Shown in pieces: positions 34,426 through 45,824 of a DNA stretch of 64,000 bases. The stretch is taken from assembly GCA_964016985.1 (NCBI GenBank), contig OZ024830.1, positions 64,501,690 through 64,565,689 of the forward strand. The letters run 5' to 3'. Position numbers and translations under genes: made by a program. Position 1 is the stretch's first letter; each line of letters begins with the position of its first letter. Origin of the DNA: Anodontia alba (lineage: Eukaryota > Mollusca > Bivalvia > Lucinida > Lucinidae). Below the pieces are notes generated by a model. That model was given only the letters and a program-made list of their open reading frames with translations, was not told where the DNA came from and did not search any database.

Positions 34426-34799
34426 ATATTTTTTCTCTCTTCAAATTCAAGTTCAAACTATAATTGTACAATATCAGCGTCATTGGAAAGGTTCCTCAGG
34501 ACCTTTTCATGAAATATACAGTTTTCGCTCCAATGCAGACTGTTTCATAAAATTTAATAATAGCATTCAAATTTAGACTTCAGGAAATAACGTGAACCAG
34601 TCCAAGATTGGCAGGGATACTCCATTATTGTCCGACTTTCGCTGCGGTGCGTAAGCCAAAATTAGCTGAGATGCCTAAACGCAATTTCACTATCCAATAA
34701 GTATTAGCTGTCAATAAGAGTTTTTGGCAATTACTGGTGTGCTACAAATGCACATCTCTGATAGGGAAAGTGAAATGAGGGATATGAAAGGTTGTCAGA

Positions 34800-36520
34800 G
34801 AGTTTGCTCCCTTAAGTTTCGCGGCTACAGATTTTGCACCTTTCCGGAGGAGGTTTCGCTACTCAGTAGTTTTCGCATCATTTTCGCACTGGAGATTTCG
34901 CCAACCGGAAGGTTTTGCTCCTCTCCGGCTTGATGGGCATTTTTCGGCTTTGGCTGTTTATATAAATAAAGCGTGCGAAGCGAAACGGTGTCGTCAACGT
35001 ATATACCGCAATTATCGTAAATGGTCGGACAAACAGGTATGAACAAAATAGCGTAGGCACAGATCAGAGCAAAATATTTTCTTTTTCAACTTTGATAACA
35101 TTGTCGTCCTAGTCAAATAAAAAAACACTAATTACCGTAAATAATCGTACAAATATGCCTGAGCAAAGCGTATGTACCCAGATCAGACCATACCGTTTTC
35201 TTTGCATGCTTTGTATAAGAGTATCGAACTATGTCAGATAAGGAGCAGTTTTTACCATAAATCATTGATTTTTTTATATATATATAAATAAGTCTGATAA
35301 ACACTTAAATCTAGGTGTAGACCTAGGTCAGATCAGACTGTTTGTTCTTATGCTATTTATAACAGTATAGATCTAAATCAGATCAAGACTGCAACAGTTA
35401 TTACCGTTCATATTCCACGGAGTTAACAGCTGGAGCTAACGTTTTCTGTCCATATCAGATCAGACTTTTTTTTTTTTTTTGTATGGTTTTCCCTACGATA
35501 TAGACCCAGATCACTTAAGGTCTGAACTGTTGCTATTCCACCGAATCAACACGTTTCAAACAATAGCTATTGTAAATACCGTAAATTTTAATACAAAACA
35601 AGCCTTGATCATCTACAATTCCTACCGTATGAAATTCCTCCGAAGACCATGTCCAAACTGTGATACATCTTCTAGTTCTACTTATTTGTAGTTTGACAGA
35701 TTTTGAGTGATTTCAGTGTCAATAGAAGTGAAATAATGAAGACCAGGGCCCAGTTGTTCAAAGCTAACGATGTAGTTAGTTAACGATTCGTTTAAATTTA
35801 CATCCAGTGATACGCAAATATGCTGAAATTTTTTGCTGAAAAAATGTGAGTAGCTTTTCACATTTTTTTCAGCACAAAATATCAGAATATTGTATATTGA
35901 ATCTGCTAAAACAGTTAACGAAATGACCCTTAACGAGCTCGTAATCTAACGACGCTTTGAACAACTGGGCCCATCTTTCTATACAGGTAATCGCGCATAA
36001 TTAATTGTTGTAACAGATGATGTGCAAACAATAGCTATTAAATTCCCAGGTAATGTTTCTTCATGTGCTAAAAAAAATTTATGGATGAACATCCCTTCAA
36101 AAATATATAAGCATGCCAATATACGTACCACAATACACAATCATAATAGTAAAATAACCCGATTCAGTAAATTTTGGCAGTTACCATAAATCTTTCATAC
36201 TTTTCTGGCCGTTTTGGTAAAAGTACTTGGGGCAGATTTGGTCTGGGAGTCGTAAATCTTTTTTTACATACTTTATTATATGCGTTTTGTTCTAATGTAT
36301 ATAGTATATATTAAACATTTGAATTTATTCATCCAAGTACCCATTTTTAAACTGTTTTAGCCTAATGGATGGTGAAAACACTCAGGTAGCAAACACAAGT
36401 AGCGAAAAGGCATAGGTACATTGTATAGGTAGCGAAACGTCTTTTCGAGAAAGTGTATGAGGTGCGAAACTGTACAGGTGGCAAACTTGCAAGTCACGAA
36501 ACCTCCGTAAACCATTTGAA
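34800..36520. mobile_element. Putative element with inverted subterminal TTTCGCTAC repeats
   Basis: Short units 'ggtttcgctac', 'ttttcgcatc' and 'gatttcgccaacc' cluster at 34815-34920. Their reverse complements ('gtagcgaaaaggc', 'gtagcgaaacg', 'gtgcgaaactg', 'cacgaaacctcc') cluster at 36385-36510. Between them are diverged ~115-bp tandem units with 'taccgtaaat' and 'cagatcagac' (about 35010-35540), and a separate MITE (35746-35972). Ends and target duplication are not resolved. Confidence 0.4.
35746..35972. mobile_element. 227-bp MITE with GGGCCCAGTTGTTCAAAGC termini
   Basis: GGGCCCAGTTGTTCAAAGC at the left and GCTTTGAACAACTGGGCCC at the right are perfect inverted termini. The subterminal GTTAACGA / TTAACG blocks and a central CTGAAAAAAATGTGA-like stem also pair. 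Confidence 0.9.
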
Positions 36521-37166
36521 CAGCTCTGTAGTTTCAAAAGTAATGACAGTAGGATCACAACATTGTCATTCTAATGTACATCCTCAAATCCGTGTTCATT
36601 TCGTCCCCTTTCAATAAACGTGTTTCTTTTCTGTCCGTTTGTGTAAATTAAAACCACGTTGTGTAAAATAACTGTGTTGTATGCCAACAAAATGTATAGA
36701 TGTCATGGTATTTTTTGGGCCGAGTGTTTACAATCATAGTATACATACACCAAAATTTCTTTAAGGTTGTTGTCCACTAGATTTTCATTGACCAATGAAA
36801 CTAAACCGCGCGTTTATACAAAATCCAGGTAACGGCTATTAATAATCGCGCTATTCTTCTAGCTGGGACGTCAGAGTGCCGTGTAAAGAGGGTTAGCTGT
36901 AAAGCCTGGACTGAGACATTGGCAAATCGTGCATGCGGCGTCTGATCAGGGTCTCCACTTTTTGCTTAAATTGCATGAAATTAATGGTTAAATGAAACAG
37001 TCAAGGGCCCGTTCAGGACCATTTCCCCAGCCTACATTCAGAGACAATCCACCCACCAGTGCTGTCAGTACTTTGATTCTAAATGGTTTTTGACCGGCGC
37101 GGGAATCGCTCGGTCTCTTAATGCTTTGAATTTTTACATATGGAAGACTATTCGATTAGCTGATTA
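36521..37166. other. Intergenic stretch, nothing clear
   Basis: A diverged hairpin-family piece lies near 36898-36966 ('gcggcgtctgatcagggtctcc'). Nothing else is recognised. Confidence 0.4.
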
Positions 37167-37230
37167 AGGACGTTTTATATTTGCCGGGGCGTCGGTTTGT
37201 GACGATCCCGGCAAATATAAAACATCTTAA
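37167..37230. repeat. Hairpin with GACGTTTTATATTTGCCGGG arms
   Basis: The left arm GACGTTTTATATTTGCCGGG is mirrored by CCCGGCAAATATAAAACATC at the right around a ~19-base loop. Confidence 0.8.
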
Positions 37231-37417
37231 AACAAACTGTGTTATAAGCAGATTAATGTCTATTTTATTTTCATTTCAATCAAGAAATTTCAAAAAGCTT
37301 AAAGCAAACATTAACTCTTTCGGTGCCAAATTTCAGACGACATTTGTCGTCTGCTTTTCTTTTTAAACAAACTATCGCTTGAAAAGAAGTTTATACGTAA
37401 AGTTGAAAGACTGAATG

Positions 37418-37484
37418 TCAAACAGCGTAGATCCAGATGAGACGGCTCATATGAGCCGTCTCATCTGGATCTATGCGGTTTGCA
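37418..37484. repeat. Short hairpin element, near-perfect copy
   Basis: CAAACAGCGTAGATCCAG and its inverted CTGGATCTATGCGGTTTG flank a perfect inner palindrome GACGGCTCATATGAGCCGTC. It lies 60 bp after a mini GCAGACGAC palindrome (37334-37354). Confidence 0.85.
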
Positions 37485-37779
37485 AAAGCCTATTATTATC
37501 GCCTGTGGCAGTGAAAGTTAAAGAATCACATTGTTGTTCGATTTTGTGTGTCTGTTAATTAACACTTAGCATGTTGTGTAGACATTTCAGCATACATCAT
37601 TTTGTAATATTTTATTCTGCTTTTACCCCCAAAGTAGGCTTTGACTTTTCATGCAAATCGTCATAACCTTTATTCTAGTAAAAATTAGAAAAAATATCAT
37701 CAGTTTGTCGTTTGCTTTATATTTTCCCAGAGAATGCTAAAGATTAATTTTGGTTGTCATATAATTTTGGTAGCATGGC

Positions 37780-38356
<577 letters not shown>

Positions 38357-38709
38357 CCCTGCAGGATCACCCGTCATGATGCCAATAATTTGTCGTCCGC
38401 TGATTTAGCCAACAGAGTGCTTAAGGTTAAATGCATACTCGGCGGAACAGTAAATTTATCAGCTATCACTCAGGAATGGAGACACGCCTTGTTTCAAAAA
38501 TAAACTAGTTTCTTCAGGCTTCCGTCCCATTTTACACCTCTTTTGTTGTAAATTTACCATAGCACAAAATGCCAACGCTATTTAACTGCAATATTATACT
38601 TTTTCACAGAAAAATCGCGAATCAAAATTTTAGTGTGGCAACCTGCATAGAAACGCCAATGTATGAAGCTTTAAAGCGTCATGCGAAATTGTAGTGGACG
38701 TTAGTCTTA

Positions 38710-38830
38710 TTTTATTAATTTTATTCAGAGATAATAAGACTTGATGTTTCATGTGAATTGTTTGCTTGGCGGATGATTCACATAAAATGTCAAGTTTCAT
38801 TTCCTCTAAGAATGAAATATCGAAATGCTG
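38710..38830. mobile_element. Diverged member of the hairpin MITE group
   Basis: 'aagacttgatgtttcatgtgaattg' pairs with 'gattcacataaaatgtcaagtttc' around a short loop. It resembles the centre of the GCAGACGAC family. Confidence 0.5.
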
Positions 38831-38889
38831 CAGTTGTAAGTGTCGTTTTATATATTATATGATGCTCAACGTGGGAAAAAGACTCTTAT

Positions 38890-39070
38890 GTCATATGCAA
38901 ACAGCGAAGGTACAGAGCGTGCGCATCCGTGCAGTCTGATCTGAGCATTCTTCGTCGGCATATGCTCTATTGATTCTGTAAGCGGGCAACGACGGCCCTG
39001 ATCAGCCTGCGCGAATGCGCGGGCTGATCTTGGCCTACGTTGTCCGCAAATTTTATAAGGGCCCTTTTCG
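38890..39070. repeat. Dispersed SINE-like repeat (GATCAG-CTGCGC family), copy 2
   Basis: It contains 'gcgcatccgtgcagtctgatc', 'gatcagcctgcgcgaatgcg' and 'gatcttggcctacgttg'. It shares these blocks with 150-365 and 44100-44310. Confidence 0.55.
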
Positions 39071-39245
39071 TGCGTTGTGCATCATATGAAAGTGCGTACT
39101 TCGTGTGAGTGTGAATATGACGTCGTTTCATTGAAGAATGTGTCATTTAGAAAACCATAAACAGACCCATACAGACCACTGTAAACTGATAAAGCAAGCT
39201 GCTATAAACAATCCCATATTAACCTTTACCATTCTAACAAGTTCA

Positions 39246-39383
39246 GCAGACGACAATTCGGTTGTATTTTTTTTTCTTATTTGTCGCCTAGAAATAGGCT
39301 TTGACAGTTCATGCAATCTGTCTTCTTAGGAGTCAAAACCTGTTTCCGGAGAAATAAGATAAACATTTCATATTGTCGTCTGC
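39246..39383. mobile_element. GCAGACGAC/GTCGTCTGC MITE, intact ends
   Basis: Both 9-bp ends are perfect. The arms contain AATAGGCTTTGACAGTTCATGC and a diverged inverse. Confidence 0.75.
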
Positions 39384-39587
39384 TGCTCTTTTACCAAGCA
39401 TGCTTAGCGTTTACAATAGCAATTATAAGGCAAAGGTGCACCAGTCATTATTGCATCATGTACCAATGCAAGAGTTTTAACTCTTTCAATCCCGTGTCTC
39501 TGAAGTTGACTCTTCAATCTTTGAAACCGGGCATCCCATTGTTCCAAATTGTAGTGCCAGATGTAACTGAGTAGAAAAAGATGATAA

Positions 39588-39835
39588 ACAGTGCAGACCG
39601 TGATGAGTTGGCTCAGCTAGACTGTTTGCATAGGTAATTTATTTTATACAATCCCCTTATTCTTATTCAATGCTAGCTCTCGCCGAGCAACCGGTTGCTC
39701 ATTCTGAACGTGAGCGCTCCCCAGAGCTCTCGCTCCCGCTCGCGAAACAGGCTGAGTGTGTAAATAAAACAAATAGAATGACAAACAGTGTAGACCCTGA
39801 TGAATTGACTCAGCTAGACTGTTTGCATAGGTAAT
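39588..39835 (+). repeat. 54-bp direct repeat flanking a ~140-bp segment
   Basis: 'aaacagtg(c/t)agacc(g/c)tgatga' followed by 'ctcagctagactgtttgcataggtaat' occurs at 39588-39641 and 39782-39835. The middle segment contains a GC-rich 'agctctcgctcccgctcgcg' patch. This may be a local duplication or an insertion bounded by repeats. Confidence 0.7.
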
Positions 39836-40104
39836 CATTACGAAAACACACCTATTCAAATATATTTAGAATTTAACAACCACAAAAGGAAAATATTCAA
39901 ATAAAAAATTTTGATATTTTTCATATTTCTGCTCTAAACATAGATTGTGGTACTCGTTTGAACCGCCTCGGCGAGGCGGTTCTAACGAGTACCCACAATC
40001 TATGCTTTGTGCAGAAATAAGAAAAATAACGTATACCCCTGTAAACCCCAGTTTTACTATATAAAAGTGGAGTTTAAGAGGTCAAAATTATATAGACGTC
40101 TTTT
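39836..40104. mobile_element. ~270-bp MITE with two internal stems, copy 1
   Basis: The outer ends are CGAAAACACACCTAT and ATATAGACGTCTTTT (diverged inverted). The central stem is GAACCGCCTCGGCGAGGCGGTTC, set within 'catagattgtgg...ccacaatctatg'. A second stem follows (CCCCAGTTTTAC / AGTGGAG). The same organisation is seen at 44844-45127. Confidence 0.75.
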
Positions 40105-40422
40105 AGTGATGAATTTATTTATGCATTCATTGTCCGATAGGTTTCTCTCATATTTAGCTCATTCCGCACCAAAACTGTAAATTCAAATCCTATTACAATA
40201 CGCAATTCATCATTAGTATGAAGTTTCTTACCTAGTAAAATCTCTGAGCTTCTGACACGGCTCAAATATGTTCTTAATCAACAAGGCAATTCCGATTAGT
40301 CGGAATGGGTAATCTGGTTACTTATGTAACAATCAGACAATGTTATGCAAGTCGTATTATCATACATTGAGAATTATAGTTTCAGATGTTATGAAACATA
40401 CTGGTAGCTATTCGCCAAACAA

Positions 40423-40502
40423 CCCAGTGAATCTAAAGCGGGCCGTTATCGGCCCGTCAGGGCAGCTGGCCCGCTATAGATTTATGCAGAATGCTAGCTG
40501 GG
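40423..40502. mobile_element. CCCAG-ended hairpin MITE with GGGCCGTTATCGGCCCG core (internally deleted)
   Basis: It matches 42452-42558 but lacks about 27 bp of the second stem half. Confidence 0.75.
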
Positions 40503-40751
40503 AAGAGATTTTCACCATAAAAGAACTTAACAGAATTTCCCAAATGTATGTACAATGAGAGATGTGAATGTAGTAAGCATTGAAAATGTGACTATATATT
40601 TAAATGACGTTTCAAAATCAAGAGTGCAATAAAGAAATATTTGTAAGATAGTTCTAGTTTATTTCTAACCAATTCATGTACCAATCTAAACAGAGGTGTT
40701 TGGATGAGTGAAATACATTGCACACGCGACAGATCTGATGGTTCAGAATCA

Positions 40752-40861
40752 TCCCAGCGGACACATGGCGTTTATACAACGTCGCCTCAACGTCGATGCA
40801 ACGTCATGACGTTACATCGACGTTGAAGCGACGTTGTATAAACGTCATGTGTCAGCTGGGA
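40752..40861. mobile_element. CCCAGC-ended hairpin MITE with CAACGTCG core
   Basis: TCCCAGC...GCTGGGA ends are inverted. The arms carry ATGGCGTTTATACAACGTCG and its inverted partner, then ATCGACGTTG. It is a nearly complete 110-bp palindrome. Confidence 0.9.
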
Positions 40862-41029
40862 TTGTACTAACATAGAACCATTAGTCTATTATCCCTAATA
40901 CCAAGAGATTACTGTATATTATTATTATAACAGGTCACTGTGCCTGACAGAAACTTTAAATTCTAAAATAATATTCAGTAAAATTAGAATCATGATAATT
41001 ACAGCAAACTGACATTGTTTATGTCATAC

Positions 41030-41345
41030 GTGTTTTTGCATATGGACGTCCGGTTTTTCTTCCGCCCGTTCGTCCGTCCGTCCGCCAATCAACATAAATG
41101 ACCATCCTAGCGATTAAGTCCATTTCTGAACAACTGTTACACCTACAGTCATCTTACCTGGTATATATTTTTCCTAAAGATCTTCTACTTAAACCCTGAC
41201 GTTAAGCTGTTTCTGATTATTTGTAACACCTGCATGCATCTAACATTGGCATGTGCTTTCTTCCTTATGAGGCATCAAATACTTCAGTGTCATTCTATGA
41301 CCCTGACCTATATTTTGGGTACAAATGACTGTCGCTTTTTGCGTC
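41030..41345 (+). repeat. Diverged copy of the ~147-bp tandem unit, with (GTCC)n
   Basis: 'tccatttctgaacaactg', 'acctacagtcatc', 'ctgacctatatt' and 'cagtgtcattctatgaccctgac' match the array at 43020-43450. Confidence 0.6.
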
Positions 41346-41927
41346 AACCCTAGCCCCACCGGATAAGCGGCAATCAGAAACGATACGTCAATTTAAAACG
41401 CAACTCACAGAAAAGGCGGTCGGTTTAGGTAAGTAAACATTTCATTTATTTGCAGGAGATATAAAGATGTATCAGTTAAATTAAGTATAAAATGCTTCTC
41501 ATAGGTGATCAAGGTTGTACCCCACAAAATTTGATCTTAGAATCCTAACCGCGTTGACCGTGACATAACCTGGAACATGAGATTGCGTATTTTTTTCTTG
41601 AGAATCGAACTAACCTGGCCGATTTTTCATATTTGTTGTCTTATTTGATCATTTCAGTGACAGACAGATAAAATTCAATCATTTGTGGCTAATCTGAGAA
41701 GATTCAGTCGACATTTTTTATTCATGTTAAATGTGACATCCATTTGAAAAGCGCAGGATAGAGAGAAACGGAAATCAAAACAACTTTCATGGCAATCGTC
41801 CCCAAATCTGATTCGAACCATGCCCTAAACCGACATTACAGTCCATTTACTGCTCGCAGCCCGAAAACAGACCCAAACTGAGCCACAAAAATGTAACAGG
41901 GGTGGCAAAAAGGAAATTGACTCGACT

Positions 41928-41996
41928 GGGACTCCAACCGAGGATCTTCCGCACATCGGACTGCCGTCTGATCTACTGAGTCACATGGTTGGCCTG
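41928..41996 (-). repeat. tRNA-like SINE head (minus strand)
   Basis: On the minus strand TGACTCAGTAGATCAGACGG resembles a pol III A box, and GGTTGGAGTCC resembles a B box at the proper spacing. A complete cloverleaf is not obvious, so it is not called as a functional tRNA gene. Confidence 0.6.
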
Positions 41997-42027
41997 TAAC
42001 AATGTCATAAACTATATAGCATTGTAA

Positions 42028-42092
42028 ATCAGTCGCGCGACCAGTCTGTTGATCTGCAAGTTGCCCTTGGTTCGAGTCCCAGTCGGACCACG
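42028..42092 (+). repeat. tRNA-like SINE head (plus strand)
   Basis: GGTTCGAGTCC is a perfect B-box match. The preceding 'gcgcgaccagtctgttgatctgcaag' is an A-box-like region. It ends 'cccagtcggacc', similar to the minus-strand partner 30 bp to the left. Confidence 0.6.
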
Positions 42093-42451
42093 AGTTTGTA
42101 CTCCCTGTAATATTTGATCGCGAGTTTGGGCCGTGCTCGGAGCAGCAAAAGGACTGCGTCGCCAGTGCCGACACGGTTAAAAGCAACTAAAAGATGTGTT
42201 TAATTAATCAGGGAAGAAATTGTAACAGACCTACAATGTGCCTTGATAGCATGGTATATGAGGTGAACTTGTTTTGAGTTTTTCAGTTGTAAATGTATTC
42301 AGTTATCATTTACTTTCGTTTAATATGTCGTGTACGTAAATTGAAAACAAAACGACCGAAATCATCCATTTGTTAACGCAGAATGCTGAAATATAAGCAA
42401 TTTTAAGAAACAATTCATTTCGTTCGTCGATTGCCATGTGTTACATTAGTT

Positions 42452-42558
42452 CCCAGTTAGCATTCTTTATAAATTTATAGCGGGCCGTTATCGGCCCGTC
42501 AGGGTAGCTGACGGGCCGATAATGGCCCGCTATAGATTTATAAAGAAAGCTTACTGGG
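42452..42558. mobile_element. CCCAG-ended hairpin MITE, complete copy
   Basis: CCCAGTTAGCATTCTTTATA at the left pairs with TATAAAGAAAGCTTACTGGG at the right. The core GGGCCGTTATCGGCCCGTCAG pairs with CTGACGGGCCGATAATGGCCC. Confidence 0.9.
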
Positions 42559-43019
42559 TTGATTGCATTTGAATTTTGTAAATATCGTTTTCGATAACCA
42601 GTTGTTGCTACCCCTAAGGTCTTTATCCATTCCTAGTTCCCTTGATAGTAAACATTGAACCGTGAAATTAACATTTATGTACGGGCAACATTCAGTTTTT
42701 TTCACAGACATATAAATTGTTTAGAACATCATTTTAGAACTCCGGAATGTGCTTGAAAAAGCTAATTGAACTAAATGAAAACTGAAGATAAAAAGTAAGA
42801 TGGTCAGGATGACATAAATGAAAATAAATCAGTTAAGTTATCCTAATATGTCGAAACAGTTATACATTCGGCTCAAGAGGATGGGTTAATTTAGCTTCGA
42901 ACCGCAATATTAATTACAAGAACACTACATAAACTGACACCCAAACCGACCGCCTATTTCATGTGAGTTGCGTTTCAGATTGCCGCGGCCGGTCTTGATT
43001 GCCGCATAGCGGGTGTGCT

Positions 43020-43450
43020 AGTATTTAGCTCCATTTCTGATTAACTGTATGGCCTACAATCATCGAACTTGGCATACACTTCCTCACTAACAGGGACTCA
43101 AACACTGCAGTATCATTTTATTACCCTGACTTATATTCCACGGTCTAAAGATGTCATTTTTGCATTTAGCTCTATTTCCATTTAACCGTATTACCTACAG
43201 TAATCACACCTGGCATATACTTCCTTCCTTACAGTGACTCAAACACTGCGATATCATTTTATGGCCCTGCTCGTTATTTCAAGGTCTAATAACGTTGTTA
43301 TTTTACATCATCCATAGCAATCAACTTCTATTTAACCGTATGACCTACAGTCATCACACATAACACTGTAACAGGCAATTTCTTCTTAACAGGAACTCAA
43401 ACACTGTGGTGTCATTTTGTGACCATGACCTACATATAACGGTCTAATGA
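43020..43450 (+). repeat. Tandem array, ~147-bp unit, 3 copies
   Basis: Each unit has 'ttaaccgtat(g/t)acctacagt', 'aactcaaacactg(c/t)', 'atcattttatgaccctga' and 'ggtctaa' blocks. Confidence 0.85.
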
Positions 43451-43606
43451 TTTTGCCATTATTTACGTGAATTATTAACTCATTTATCATGACTAGTGAC
43501 AGGCGCGGGTAGGTGTTTGGTTTTGGGTAAATCAAACCGAGCAGTCAGAGAAAATAATAATTTCATTTGCGATCAGAAAAAGTAGGGAAAGTAAGGACTT
43601 CGCTTT

Positions 43607-43716
43607 CGACCAAACGGACTCATGGCGGTTATACAACGGCGCATTAACGTCGATATAACGTCCATGGCGATACATCGACGTAAGTGCGCCGTTGTATAAA
43701 CGACATATACCAACTG
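43607..43716. mobile_element. Hairpin MITE with CAACGTCG core, diverged copy
   Basis: GTTATACAACGGCGCA...TGCGCCGTTGTATAAACG is the palindromic body. It corresponds to 40752-40861. Confidence 0.75.
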
Positions 43717-44099
43717 AGAAATTCCAATATATTGTCACTCTATAGACAGTTTAATAGCAGAATCCGATATTGACAAATAGAACAAATGGTTGACTGATAC
43801 CTTAATATCGTCTCAATTACTGCGACAGCAGAAGCAGAATGGTTGCCTTAGAACATGGTTTCTGCCTTAATCTAAATAAAAGACCATCTGGTCATGTTGA
43901 CAAACTGACAGATTAGATTGTGGATGGATCACCTTGGACAAGTTATACTTTATTTGTGCAGTATTATTATTATTTTTTTTTTTACTTCTTTCGTCTTATT
44001 CATAAGGTATGTTGCTTTTATTCTTTCAGATATCTTTTAGATACATGTAAATTTAACTTCTTTATGTGGATAATATGTCCATGACTTATCCATTTACAA

Positions 44100-44310
44100 A
44101 GTAAGAAAATGTACATTCGGACGTGTGCGCCCAACGAAGACAGATCAGCCTGCGCATCCGCGCAGTCTGATCAAAATCTTCGCTGGCCACCTGCAGAAAC
44201 TTTGATTCCTTTACTATATTCACTAAGCGCCCAAGGAAGACTTTGAGCTGACCCCGCGGATGAGCAGACCGATCTGGGTCTACGCACAAAGCTTGTCCTA
44301 AGGTACACTT
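44100..44310 (-). repeat. Dispersed SINE-like repeat (GATCAG-CTGCGC family), copy 3
   Basis: It contains 'caacgaagacagatcagcctgcgcatccgcgcagtctgatc' and, 90 bp on, 'gatgagcagaccgatctgggtctacg'. The 80-codon frame through it is not conserved in the other copies. Confidence 0.55.
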
Positions 44311-44328
44311 TCTGGCGTTGTGTCCCAT

Positions 44329-44558
44329 TAACCCATCTAAGCCGAGTGGACTCTTCTACCTCAACTCTTTAGACAGGTTCATTTCCTATATAGGGGATGC
44401 CTGGTTAGTTTTTATTATTACCATGTTTTAGAGGAATTTCTGAACTTTATGCAACAAGTGTAGACCCTGATCAGACGCCGCGGTCTGCGGCGTCTGATCT
44501 GGGGCTATACTGTTTACCAGTGTCCCTTTTATGGGACGCTATAGGCATAAATGGGTTT
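44329..44558. mobile_element. 230-bp MITE with TTAACCCATYTA ends, containing the short hairpin
   Basis: The ends TAACCCATCTAAGCC and GGCATAAATGGGTTTA are diverged inverted repeats. The internal hairpin at about 44456-44519 has GTGTAGACCCTGATCAGACG and an inverse ending ATACTGTTTA, with inner stem GACGCCGCGG / CTGCGGCGTC. A second copy is at 62504-62730. Confidence 0.75.
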
Positions 44559-44843
44559 AATTTAGTCAACACGGTCACATATTTCGTCATATTCTTTATC
44601 AGAAGTTAGAGCGTCAGATAAAATGAATGATATTTTCCCAACTTTTCATAGAAAATGGGTTTTGGCATTTCTAGCCTTGTTATCTGTGTAAAATAAGGCA
44701 AAAATCTGTTTAAATGTTGTCTGCTATCATTCATAGTCACCAGGTCATGGATCACGCTTTCAACTTCGAAATCTCTCTAATTTACTTGCGCTAAGTTATT
44801 TTTTCAGTAGGCAGTTTTATAAACAAAACGTTTCATACAAGAA

Positions 44844-45127
44844 GAAAACATGCCTATTCAAAAATATAGAAAACTTCACCTCCAAAAATTGAAATTTTTC
44901 AGATAAAAAAAAAACAAACAAAAAAACTCTGATATTTTTTTATATTTCTGTTCAAAACACAGATTGTAGGTATTCGTTAGAACCGCCTCGCCGAGGCGGT
45001 TCTAACGGGTACCCACAATCTATGTTTTTGAGCAGAACTAAGAAAAATAAGGTATACTCATGTAAACCCCAGTTTTACTGTTTAAAAGTGGGGTTTAAGG
45101 GGATCAAAATTATATAGGCATGTTTTC
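44844..45127. mobile_element. ~284-bp MITE with two internal stems, copy 2
   Basis: The ends GAAAACATGCCTAT and ATAGGCATGTTTTC are perfect inverted repeats (14 bp). Inside is GAACCGCCTCGCCGAGGCGGTTC (a perfect 23-base palindrome), then CCCCAGTTTTACTG / AAAGTGGGG. Confidence 0.88.
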
Positions 45128-45295
45128 GTGATGTATTATGTAGGTTGAACAAAAACGTCAAAAGACATTTTCATTTATTCAGAATTTAGGTAAGTAAGCT
45201 TTCTCATTGTTTGTATAAAACTGCCAGATGATTGGCAAGTCTAGCGTTCTGCGATGTCGGATCAGAATCTACACTGATTGCTCAGTCCCGTTACT

Positions 45296-45712
45296 CGCGG
45301 GGTGGGGGGGGGGGGGGGTAACTTGGGGGTAATTGTGGTACGAGTGCGAGCCAGTATTTCAAAAACTACACCATTTATATACCTGGCCTTTGAAAAAATG
45401 GACCCATCTGGTTGTTAGACAAATATCGCAGTCAATTCATTGAATACCAAGAGAACAGGCAGCCTCGAAAAATCTCCGAGCGAAAAATATGTGCATATAC
45501 CAGGATGTCAGAAAAGTGGGGCCTTTCACATAGGAATCCAGAAAAATCGGGTCATTCATATACTTTTTGTTGAAAAAAAGGGGCCAATCATATACCTGGC
45601 AGCGCTGAAAAAGGGGGCCATTCGGCACGCACATCCGTACTATGCCATATATAGGAAGTTACCCCCCCCCCCCCTCCACCCCCCACCCACCCACCCACTC
45701 CCCGAGTCCCGT
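45296..45712. repeat. G-run and C-run arms around a ~33-bp minisatellite
   Basis: A G-run (about 45300-45318, followed by GTAAC) and a C-run (about 45662-45700, preceded by GTTAC) are inverted partners. Between them are imperfect units with 'catatac', 'gaaaaa', 'ggggcca' and 'attcat' spaced about 33 bp apart (about 45480-45630). The long open frames on both strands come from this period being a multiple of three. Confidence 0.6.
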
Positions 45713-45824
45713 TACTAAGGGTTAATACCTTCCTTCACAGAAAACTTCGTCGGTTTGGGTGCGGTTTCTTGGTGGAAAACAATGAAATATGAAATGAGCC
45801 GGAGCACAGTATTTCCTACAAAGA

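Larger units (their letters stand above)
41370..43000. mobile_element. Segment bounded by inverted GCGGCAATCA...AACGCAACTCAC blocks
   Basis: 'aaaacgcaactcacagaaaaggcggtcggttt' at about 41394-41425 is the inverse of 'aaaccgaccgcctatttcatgtgagttgcg' at about 42944-42975. A second paired block, GCGGCAATCA, lies on the outer side of each. The inside holds the inverted tRNA-like pair and a CCCAG hairpin. It may be a non-autonomous element of about 1.6 kb; no target duplication was found. Confidence 0.5.

Noticed and set aside
41928..42092. Functional tRNA gene
   Set aside because: A/B-box matches exist, but I cannot fold a complete acceptor and anticodon arm. The paired, repeat-embedded context favours SINE remnants.
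45440..45718. 92-codon ORF with GPx-repeat appearance
   Set aside because: Produced by the 33-bp imperfect minisatellite. It is open on both strands and bounded by homopolymers.
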